Positions 40,001 through 52,000 of a DNA stretch of 64,000 bases are shown here, one piece after another; the first letter of the stretch is position 1; each line of letters begins with the position of its first letter. The stretch lies in the NCBI GenBank assembly GCA_041583135.1, contig JBFHGJ010000019.1, positions 1-64,000 on the forward strand, read 5' to 3'. The DNA is from JABSOG01 sp041583135 (lineage in GTDB: Bacteria; Pseudomonadota; Gammaproteobacteria; Enterobacterales; Alteromonadaceae). Position numbers and translations under genes: made by a program. Below the pieces are notes generated by a model. That model was not told the DNA's origin. It did not search any database and was given only the letters and a program-made list of their open reading frames with translations.

Positions 40001-43000
40001 AGCAGCAGTAACCTCAATCTTCCCATCGCTTGTGACGACCTTGCTTACGTGCTTTATACCTCAGGCAGCAGCGGCGCGCCAAAAGGCGTCATGGTCGAAC
40101 ATCGGCATGTAATTGCCCTGATAAACGCGCAGCGTAGCGCCTTTGACTTTAAGGCCGATGAGCGGGTGATATTACTGGCAAAGCTTAACTTTGATGCCAG
40201 CGTCGAACAGCTGTTTTTGGCGTTGCTAACCGGCGCTCAGTTACACGTAGTTGAGGCGGGCAAAATTGTTGCCAACCAAATTACCCACCTCCATGGAACA
40301 CCAAATCATTTGCTGGCTTTAGGGGATTTTACCCAGCAACATAGCCTGAGAAGGGTGATCAGCGGGGGGGATAAATGTCCTGAAAAACTCTATCGCCGCT
40401 GGGGTAAGTTGTTGATCAACGAGTATGGCCCGACCGAGACGACGGTTACCGCGCTAGAGAGTGTTGCCGCCAAAGGCCAAAAGCCCTACAAAACCATTGG
40501 CCGGCCGATCACCGGGGTAGTTGTCTATGTGCTGTCAAAGTATGCTCAGCGCTTGCCCAAAGGGGCTGTAGGAGAACTTTATATTGGCGGTAGCGGTGTT
40601 GCCCGTGGCTATTTGAACCGACAACCGCTCACCGATGCTCATTTTGTGCCTAACCCTTTTGGTGGTGGCACTGTCTACCGTAGCGGTGATTTGGTGCGCG
40701 AGCTTGAAAGTGGCGAACTACAGTTTATCGGGCGCAGTGACAGGCAACTTAAAATCAGAGGCTTTAGAATAGAAGCCTCTGAAGTGGAAGCGGCGCTTTT
40801 ATCGTTTGACGGCGTGCATGAAGCCGCTGTTGTTGGCCACAAACAAGGTCTTGATGAGCGACTACTGGCCTATGTGGTCGGCGACGTCGAGATTGAGCCG
40901 TTGAACCGTTATCTCGCCACACAGCTGCCAGCATTTATGTTGCCGTGGCAAATTACCAACATACCGTCAATGCCTTTAAATGCCAGTGGTAAGTTGGATG
41001 TTGCCGCGCTACCGCTAAGTACGGAAAAAGCCCGGCAACCGAAACCGCAATCGGCGCAAACCCGATTGCAAAGTCAACTGTTGACACTTTGGCAAAGCGT
41101 ACTAGATAACGACGATATTGGGGTGCACGACAATTTCTTTCGCCTAGGCGGTAATTCCATCAGTGCCATCGAGCTGTGCGCCGCAATTGAACGTCACTTG
41201 GCCGTTGAAGCGCCGGTGGCCACTTTGTTTGAATACCCGACCATTGCCGCTTTCTCCGAGCGTCTTGAACAGCAACCGGTGTCGATTCAAGGCCAACATT
41301 TAACGCAATATCCATTATCGTTTGCTCAGCAAAGAATGTTGTTTATCGAACAGTTTGAAGGGGGCAGTGATATTTATCATATGCCCTATCTGGTGGCCTT
41401 AGATGATGATACCAACTTAGATAAACTGACTGAAAGCTTTAATCTGATGGCGCAACATCATCAGATCATGCGCACGGTTTTTGCTGACGAGCAAACCCAA
41501 CGAGTGATTGAGCATCGCTTCTGTCTTGGCGTGGTAAAGCCCCTTAGCGCGCTTGCCCAAGACATTCGTACGCCATTTGATTTAACCGCTCAACCTGCGT
41601 TAAGGCTCAGGCTGTATCAAGACGGTAGACGCCGCTATTTATTGATGTTATGGCATCATATCGCGTTTGATGGCTGGTCGGCCGCATTGTTTTTCAAACA
41701 GCTCGGCAAGGTCTACCACTGTCTGCTCAATAACACCGACTATGTGTTTGAGAAGACGCCGATCTGTTATGGCGACTACGCACTTTGGCAACGTCAAGTG
41801 CTTGCCGGTAATAAGCAAGCTTTAGTTTCCTATTGGCAGGAAAAGCTAAGAGACTTTAGCGACTTAGACCTGCCGACAGACAAACCTCGGCCGATGCAGT
41901 TTGACTATCGGGGTGACAATTTGATGTTTGCGTTGCCTGCCGAGTTGGCCGATGACCTGAATCGTTTGGCCAAACGGCAGGAAACCACCTTGTATTGCGT
42001 GTTGCTCAGCGGCTTTGGTCTAATGCTTTCGAGCTTGTCGATGCAGCGAAATATCGTTATTGGCACCCCAATCAACAATCGCCATTATCGTCAGACTCAA
42101 GCGCTCGTTGGCTTGTTTGTCAATTCACTGGCCATTGGCGTCAATATCGAGTTATCCGATAGGGTGGCCGATCTGATACGCAAGAACCATCAAACCCTGA
42201 TCGGGGCAAAACTACATCAGGATCTGCCTTTTGAACAGTTGCTCGAATGCTTAGATTGTCCGCGTGATCTGAGTCGGCACAGCATCTTTCAAGTGCTGTT
42301 CTCTTTTGAGCACGGAAGTCAACACGACATGTATCAAGGGTTACCGTTTGAGCCGGTGGAACGTCAGGGCATGTATAGTCCGGCGAGATTTGATTTAAGC
42401 CTGTATGTTACCAGCTGCGAAGCTGGCTTAACTTGTGTGTTTAATTACGCGCTAAGCCTATTTGAAAAAAGCAGCATGAACCAATATGCCGAGCTTTATC
42501 AGCAAGTGTTACGGCTGATGGTCTCAAACGAAGACCAGCTGCTCATGGCGTTACCACTAGGTACGCCGCTCAGCACAAAAGTTGACCATGAGCCACCACA
42601 ACAGCATCTGGTGGATTTATTTGAAGCGCAAGTGAACAAAACGCCTGATCAGCACGCACTTTACTTTGAGCAGGCGGCCCTAACTTACCAGGCACTTAAC
42701 CAATTGGCTAACGGCTTGGCTTTTGCGATCATCGACAAGACCCGGGGCAGAGTGCTTAGCGATTGTATCATCGGGTTGTGCTTCGAACGCAGCGTCGAAA
42801 TGGTGATTAGTGTATTGGCGGTGCTTAAAGCGGGTGCAGCCTACTTACCGCTTGAGCCGAATACGCCGCAACAAAGACTGGAATATCTTTTAGCTGACAG
42901 CCAGACCACGTTGGTACTCACAGATGAACAGCAGATAGGCAGGTTTGCTACGGCATCAGCAATGGTGGTCAATCATGCTAGCCTGAATAAGGTGTCACAG

Positions 43001-46000
43001 TCGCCAAAAGTGGCGATAGACGGACAATCGCTTGCCTATGTGATTTACACCTCCGGGACCACCGGTGAGCCAAAGGGCGTTATGGTCGAGCATCAGGCCA
43101 TCGTCAACCGTTTGATGTGGATGCAGCGACAATACCCGCTGAGTGCTCAAGATAAAGTCTTATTAAAAACCCCTTTCACCTTTGATGTTTCGGTATGGGA
43201 GCTTTTATGGGCCGTTGAAGTCGGCGCCGGTATCGTTATTGCGCCGCCCAATAGCCACAAATCACCAGATGTGTTGATGAACCTCATTGAGCAATACGAG
43301 ATAAGCACATTGCATTTTGTACCATCGATGCTTGAAGCGTTTTGTCAGAGTATCGAGCGGTTGCCCGGTTGCATCACGAGGTTGTTTTGTAGCGGTGAGG
43401 CATTGGAACAACATCACCTTAACGCGTATCGTAAAGTCCGAGTAAGACGTGGGATCTTACACAATCTCTATGGCCCGACCGAAGCGGCAATCGATGTCAG
43501 CCATTTTGATAGTGCCGACCTGCAACAAGGTTTCGTGCCTATCGGCAAGGCGATTGACAATATCGAACTGTTGCTGCTTAACGATGCGCTGAAGCCGGTG
43601 CCACAAGGCGCCGCCGGTGAGTTGTATATTGGCGGGATTGGATTGGCACGAGGCTATCTCAATCGACCTGAATTGAGCGATGCACTGTTTATCGACAATC
43701 CTTTTGGCCAAGGTCGGCTGTACAAAACCGGCGACAAAGCCAGAAGGCTCAGTTGTGGCAATCTTCAGTTCTTAGGCCGATTGGACAATCAGCTTAAGGT
43801 GCGCGGAGTTCGTATCGAGCCGGGGGAGGTCATTAAGGCGCTTTGTGAATTTGAAGAGGTTGCTCAAGCGGCAGTTGTGCTCATCGAGCAAGCTTTGGTG
43901 GCATATGTCGTGGCAGATAGCTTACCGCACAACTGGCAGCTGGTATTAAAAGGCAAGCTGCCCGAGCAGTATATTCCGACCCAGCTAGTGAGGCTTGACG
44001 CCTTACCGCTCACCGCGCACGGTAAACTGGATAGTCGCAGCCTACCTGCGCCACAAAAGCAAATTGGCAGTGAATATGTCCCTCCTACCACAGAGCTTGA
44101 ACATCAGCTTTGTGCTATCTGGCAACAGCAATTGGCATTACCGCAGGTCTCCATAACAGCAGACTTTTTTGCTCTTGGTGGACACTCCATCAGCGCGTTA
44201 AAAATTGTCGCGCAGATCAAAAAACAGTTGGCGCTGAGCCTCACATTGGAATGCCTGTTCAAGTACCGTACCATAGCGGCGATAAGTGGCCGTTTAAAGC
44301 CCGTCGAAGACGTCATTACCCCGCTTAAAGCGCAGCGCTATCGGCTATCTTATGCTCAGCAGCGAGTATTGTTTATCGAGCGCTTTGAAGGGGGTACAAG
44401 TGCCTATCATATACCGGTGTTGGTGCGGCTCAGTCACACCCCGGATATCGACAAATTCAATCAAATTGTGAAAGCCCATCCGATACTCAATGCTGTCTAT
44501 TGCCGCCAAGATAACGAAGACTACTTTGCCTTTTGCGACCAGCCGATTGCAGTTAAACAACAGCATATCAACCACAGTCAACTGCAAAGCAAAGTGATCG
44601 AGTTGGTCAACCAACCGTTTGATCTATCCTGCGAGCCAAGTCTACGACTCCATGTTTTAAAAAGTGACGTGGCAGATCACCTGTTGATGTTATTCCATCA
44701 TATCGCTTTTGACCAATGGTCATGGGGTCTGTTTGTCGATGGCCTTAATGATCGCGTTGTGGCAAAACCTAGAATCAATTACGGCGACTATGGCACGTGG
44801 CAGCGACAGCAACTGCAAAGCGAGCAGGGCAATCGGCTCAAGCAGTATTGGCTTAAACAGCTCGATGGTTTTGAGACTTTAGCGCTGCCTTATGATAAGC
44901 CAAGGCCGACGAAGGTATGTCACGACGGCGCCAAGGTCGGCTTTACCCTCAATCGTACACAAAGCGATAGATTACGTGCGATGGCCAAAAGCCATCAAGT
45001 GAGCCTTTATAGCTTATTGCTAAGCGGTTTTTACTACACGCTATACGGGCTAAGCGGTCAGACTGACATTATCGTCGGCACACCTTCTGATAACCGTGAA
45101 CAGCCCATGACTCAAACTTTGATCGGCTTTTTTGTCAATACCTTGGCGCTGCGCGTCACTATTGAACCTGACGAGTCGGTCGTTCAGTTGGTAAAAAAAG
45201 TGCAGCAAGTGGTCACACTGGCAAAAGCGCACCAGGAGTTGCCGTTTGAGCAATTGGTCGATCTTTTACAAGTGCCGCGAGATCTCAGCCGTCACCCCCT
45301 GTTTCAGGTGATGTTTATTCTGCATAGTCATACGGGCACTCAGCAAACTTTGCCTTTTGGTGAAGTGATAGATATTGACGGTTTTTCCCCGGCCAAGTTT
45401 GATTTGAGTCTGTCCGTTTATGACAGTGACATCTTGCGCGGCGAGTTTACCTACGCGACCAGTTTGTTTGCGCATGATACCATCCAAGGCTTTGTCGATA
45501 TCTACTGCCGAATACTCAGCCAACTCGGTGAGCAAAACCAAGCGCTACGGTGGTTAAGTGATGAACAACTCGCCTATCAAGTCCATAGGCTCAATCAAAC
45601 CGGCGCGCCACAATGGCATAACAAAACACTAACGGCACTGTTTAGTGAACAGGTCGCCAAGACCCCAGACAAAACCGCCCTTATTTATGACGGCGTGCAG
45701 ATGAGTTACCGTCAGCTTGCGCATCAGGCCAATCGCCTAGCAAGCGTGCTGGTTAACGAGCAAAGCCAATATGTTGCCTTGTATCTCGAAAGAGACTTTG
45801 CCATGGTTGTTGCAATTATAGCGGTACTTAAGGCCGGCAAGGCTTATGTGCCGTTAAGCACGAACGCACCGTTAAAAAGAACCGAGTTGATATTGCAAGA
45901 CGTCGGCACCGATGTGGTGATCACCAATCAATGTCATCAGCATCACTTTGCCCACCTAAATGTCATCGCCGTTGAAACGATTGACGGGCAGGGTGATGAG

Positions 46001-49000
46001 CACATTGATCGGGTTGATAGCGCACAACAACACGCGTTTGTGATCTATACCTCAGGCACGACCGCAAGGCCTAAAGGCGTGGTGATGTCCCATGGCGCAA
46101 TCGCTGAGCGCGCGTATTTTATGGCGCAGACCGGAGCGCTTTGGCAAAACCATCACTTATTGAAAAACAATTACATCTTTGATGCGTCGGTAGCCTGCAT
46201 TTTCGGCCATCTTTTGGTTGGTGGTACGTTGGTGGTAGCCCGTTCCTGCTTCGACCCACATGAAATCGACCGATTGTGCGCCTTGCATCCGGTCAATAGT
46301 GCTCACTTTGTGCCGAGCCAATACAGTGCATTGGCCCAGCGCGCTCCAGTGCTGTCAAAGATCCATTTCAGCGGTGAAGACCTAACCCAGGAGCAATTGG
46401 CGTTAATCGACCTGACAAAGACTCAAGTATTCAACTACTACGGCCCGACAGAAGCAGGAGAGGCAAGTTTTCATGTGGCCACATCGACAGATGATGCCCA
46501 TGTCTTGGGTAGACCCTTTAACGGCGTCCGGTTTTATGTGCTCTCTGCTTGTTTACAGGTGGTGCCTTTTGGCTGTCCCGGCGAGCTATATATCGCTGGT
46601 GTAGGACTGGCCGAGGGCTATTTAAATCAACCTCAGTTGACATCGCAGCGTTTTATTGCCAATCCATTTGGTGAAGGTCGCATTTATCAAACCGGTGATC
46701 GGGTGCGTTACCGCGAAGATGGCGCGCTTATCTACCTTGGTCGTATCGACAACCAAATCAAGATCCGGGGGATGCGCATTGAACCGAGCGAAATCGAATC
46801 GGCCTTATCCGCCTTTGGCGAAGTAAAGCAGGCTGTGGTTCGTTATAGCGATCATTTGGCCGCATATATCGTCACCAGCAACGGCGCTGGGATTGACCTG
46901 TCATTATTAGAGACATTTTTGGCCGACCAACTGCCGACGCATATGCTGCCGTCTAGTTATACTTGCTTGAGCGAAATGCCGTTGACAGCAAATGGCAAGC
47001 TCGACGTTAAGGCTCTGCCGGTGCCACAGCGCATTGTCGAAAGAACCTACGTTGAGCCGCAAAGCAAGTTAGAGCGGCAGCTATGTCAACTATGGCAACA
47101 GTGTCTGAACATCACCAAGGTTGGTATTGAAGATAACTTCTTCGCCCTAGGCGGCCACTCAATGTCGGCCGTTACCGTTAGCTGCGCGATAGAGCAGGCA
47201 CTCAATGTTCACTTGCCCATAGCGACGCTTTTTGCCCACCCGAGCGTTAAGCAGTTGGCCCATTACATTGAGACAACACAAGCCAAGGCGCAAACGCTCA
47301 ACCATGTCGAACAAGCTGTCTATCCATTGTCATTTGCCCAGCAGCGGATGCTGTTTTTACACCAGTGGTCAGAGCAATCATCCCTTTACCATATTCCTTA
47401 TGTGGCACAGCTAAATACCGACGCCGACCTCAATCGGTTGCACCAAGCGCTTGAGCGCACCATTGCGCAATATCCAATATTGAGTGGCAAATTCAGTGCA
47501 AAAGGGCAACAGTTGATAGCACGGTCTGTCACCATCAAAGAGGCGCACTTTAACAGTATCCAGCAGATGGAACAGGCTGTTGTCGCCGACATCGAGGCGC
47601 CTTTTAACCTGAGCGAAGGGCCTATCGTACGACTTGGCTTTTACCATGGTGAGGGTCGTCGTCTGATGTTGCTGCTGTTCCATCACATTGGTTTTGATGG
47701 CCGATCACTACAACTGGTGTTATCGACGCTAAACACCTTATATCACAGGCCTAACGCCGACTTGCCCAGCCAACAGATTCACTATGGCGATTATGCTTTG
47801 GCTGAAAGCTCACTCGCTCGCAGCGACGAGCACTATTGGTCGGTTCAATTAAAAAACTGTATGCAGTCGCCAATGCCCACCGATTTTAGCCGCCCTTTGC
47901 AATTTGACCATAATGGTGAGGAGTTGCGCTTTACTATCGACAACGCACAACTTGAACAGTTAAAGGTGCTTGGGGCGCAATGTGAAGTGAGCTTGTATAG
48001 CGTGCTGCTAAGCGCTTTCTACGCGGCAGTGGCGCTGTATGCCGACAGTGACGATATTGTGATAGGCACGCCTTCGGATAACCGGGAGCATGGACAACTT
48101 CAGTCATTGGTCGGGCTATTTGTCAACACCTTACCGCTGCGAGTTACTGTGGATGTCACAGCGCCAGTCAGTCGCCTTTTAGGGCAAGTGCAGCGCTGTT
48201 TGACGGATGCAAAAGCACATCAACAGGTGCCGTTTGAGCGAATGATTGAACTGGTCTCCGCCCCCAGAGACTCAAGCCGTCATCCGATATTTCAATTGCA
48301 GTTTAGTTATTTGACCGTCGGGCAGGCGCCGAGCGATGCGCCATTTGTTTTAACGCATCGCTGCCAATCAAAAATACAGGCTAAATTTGATCTCAGCCTC
48401 TACGTGTTTGAATCAACTGATGGCCTACATTGTAGTTTCAATTATGCCAGCGCGCTCTTTGCACGCCAGACCATTGAATCTTTTGCCCACAGCTACCGAC
48501 AATTGCTGCAAGGTTTTTTGGCCGGTAGTGAGCAATCAATCGGTGATATACCGTTAACTGACATCAATGCGTTGGCGTTCAACCACAACCGCGTGACTGT
48601 GCCCGAAGGCTCATACCATTTTGTAGAGCTGTTTGAAGCCCAAGTAGCGCGAACGCCTAGAGCTGATGCATTGATCACAACCCAAGATACGTTCAATTAT
48701 CAGACGCTAAATGACAAAGCGAACGCCCTTGGACGAGAAATTAACCGCATCACTCAGGGCAAAAACTGTCTAGTCGCTCTTTATTTAAAGCGAAATAGCG
48801 ATATGGTTGTTGCCTTGTTGGCACTGATGAAAGCGCGCTGTGCTTACTTGCCCATTGCGCTCGACCAGCCCGCAAAACGCATCAGGCAAATACTCGACGA
48901 TGCTAAACCAGCGCTGCTCTTGGTCAATCAACAAGACCAATTAAGCGACGATGTGGCAAGGGAGACGCCGCGACTTGCGGTCGAAGGCCATGGCATGGAC

Positions 49001-52000
49001 AGCAACTTTGCTGCTGTCGATTATCAGCCTGACGATCTCGCTTATGTACTGTATACCTCCGGTACTACCGGGCAACCTAAAGGTGTTATGGTAAATCAGC
49101 GTTGCTTTGCCGGCTTTATCACAACGGCTCTGGCTGAACTTACCGACAAACCGCTGCATTGCTTGAGCTTGACCCAATATAGCTTTGATATATTTGGTCT
49201 TGAATATGGTGGTGCTTTATTAAGTGGTGGCTGTCTGTATCTTACCGATTTGGACCAAGCTACAACGGTTTTGTCTCAATATCGTGGCGCAATCAATTTT
49301 ATCCAACAAACACCGTCTGTTTGGCAGTTAATGCTTGATAAACTGCCGCAGTTGTCACTGCTTAACAACACCCTAGCTTTGGTTGGTGGTGAGTGCTGTG
49401 ATGAGGGCTTACTCAAGCAACTGGCGCATCACGCAAGGCGAGTTACTCAGGTTTACGGCCCGACCGAGAGCTGCATTTGGAGTACCTATCACCACTATCA
49501 AAACCAAGGGTCAACGCCTCAGGGCAATATTATCGGCAAGCCTTTTGCCCATGAGTCTATACTGGTGCTCAATGGCGCCGGTAAAGCGGCGATAAACGGC
49601 GCGGTAGGTGAGCTGTATATTGGTGGCGCCTATTTGTCTGAGGGCTATCTCAACCAAGCCGCTTTGAGCGCGCAGCGCTTTGTTTTTATAAACAAGGCGC
49701 GTTATTACCGCACGGGCGATACAGTGAGGCTAATGCCTGATGGTAATTTGGCCTTTCTTGGGCGTAAGGATAGTCAGTTAAAGCTCAGAGGCTACCGTAT
49801 TGAACCACAAGAGATTGAGCAAGTTTTCGTACAACAAGGTGGTGCTGCGCAAGCTTTGGTCAGGGTATTTGAGCAACAATTGGTGGCTTATGTTATCGGA
49901 CAGCTAAAAGCGGATTTTGATCCGGCGGATTGGCTGCCTCAGTATATGATCCCGCAATGGGTAGAGCCGCTAGATGCTATTCCCCTTAATAGCAGCGGCA
50001 AAGTTGCTAACGACTTGCTGCCAAATCCAACCCCCAAAGATGCGCATCAATACCATCCGCCGCGCAATGAGTTGCAGCAAGTGTTGTGTGATATATGGGC
50101 CGAGGTGTTTGCAATCGACAGAGTTGGCATTGATTGCGACTTTTTCGGCTTGGGCGGACACTCGGTTTTGGCCATTACCCTTTGTGATGCAATCGCCGCA
50201 AGAACCGGTCTTGAAGTGGCAGTTGCCACTTTATTTTCAGCGCCAACAGTGAGCAAACTCGCCGCCAAACTTACCAGTGATGCAACAGCGCCAATCGAAG
50301 CTATTGAAGCCTTAGCGTATCCTTTGTCTTATGCCCAGCGTCGGATGCTGTTTTTGGCTGAGCTTAACCACGACAGTCCAAGCTATCATATCCCTTTACT
50401 GGTGGGGCTAGAGCCAAGTGTCACCAGCGATGAAATAGCCGAAGCGATAGCGCAGATCAGTCAATACCAGCCGATTTTACGCACCATTTTTCCAGCGTTG
50501 AATGCACAGGTCATTATCGACTCCCCGGTCAAGGTTGAGGTCACCAACTTTGCCGATACTATGACGCTTATACAAGAGGTGAAGGCTTTTTGTCAGCAGC
50601 CATTTGATATGCGCCAGACGCCGGGTTTTCGTGTCAAGTTGTTCGAGTCAGAGTGTCTGCCACGTCATCTACTCTTTGTTTGGCACCACGGTGTGTTTGA
50701 CGCTATATCAGTAGCGTTGTTTGTCGAAGCTATGGCTCAATGCTTCAATGAGGATGGTTTAAGCTTACATCAGCCCGATGTGCACTATGGTCACTATAGC
50801 CTTTGGCAACAGCAACAACTGGTTGAACAGCGTGAGCAACTACTGAATTATTGGCTAACGCAGTTTAAAGGATACACACCGTTTCAGTTGCCTACCGATA
50901 AACCGCGACCACCGCAATGGCAAGACACAGGTGCAGACCATATATTTGGCTTGGGCGTTTGGTTGTCGCAAAGCTTGCGTCAATATGCCAAATCTCGGTG
51001 TATATCGTTGCACAATCTTATGCTTGCAGCGCTCAACGTTAGCCTAGGGACGTTCAGTGCTGAGAAAGACATTGCGGTTGCCATAGCATCGCAAAACCGC
51101 GATACGCAGCAGTGTAGGGGGCTGATGGGATTGTTCGTCAATACCTTGGCGATTAGAACCCAGCTCGATGCTAATGCCAAACTTGAAACAATAGCCAAAA
51201 CGGTGCAACAGGCGGTTGTGACGGCGAAGTTGCATCATCAACTTCCGTTTGAACAGTTAATTGAAGCGCTGGATTTACCAACAGATACGTCGAGACAACC
51301 CCTTGTCGAGGTGATGTTTGCGATGGTACAGAGAAGCGTTGATGAACCGCCGAAGCCGTTGCTGCCGGCCATGGCGTCGGTATCGGCGCAGTTGCCGAGC
51401 ACAGCCAAATTTGACCTGAGCTTGTTTGTCAGCGACAGCCAAGAAGATATTACCTGCAACTTTAATTACGCAACGGCGCTGTTTGAGACAGGCACAATTG
51501 CCCAGTTGGCGTCGCTCTACCAAGAGGTGCTGGAACAGTTTGTCGATAATGCCAACCAAACCATCTGCGAGCTGAACTTTAAGGCCATTGCTAAAGTTCA
51601 AGGTCCAGTCATTCATCATGGCTTTAACGCCTTGGTAGATATGTTTGCCCTGAGTGTGGCACAAAATGCCCAAAAGACCGCGATAGTCTGCGGTAATAGG
51701 CGTCTTAGCTATGAGGAACTTGACACTCTAACTGACCGGCTGGCCGTCAAACTGTCAGATAATCAAGGGCCTGTGGCATTGTACTTTGAGCGTTCGGTGA
51801 AAATGCTACTTGCTATGGTCGCCGCAATTAAAGCAGGCAGAGCCTATGTGCCGCTGTCGGTCGCAGATCCGCTTGGCCGAGTTCATGAAATACTGCAAGA
51901 TTGCGGTGCAACAGAGGTGATCACCACCACCGAGCTTGCCGGTGCTTTTGCTGACGTTGATGTCAATGTGATCGATAGCTTTGAAGGGGCGGGCAAAGCC

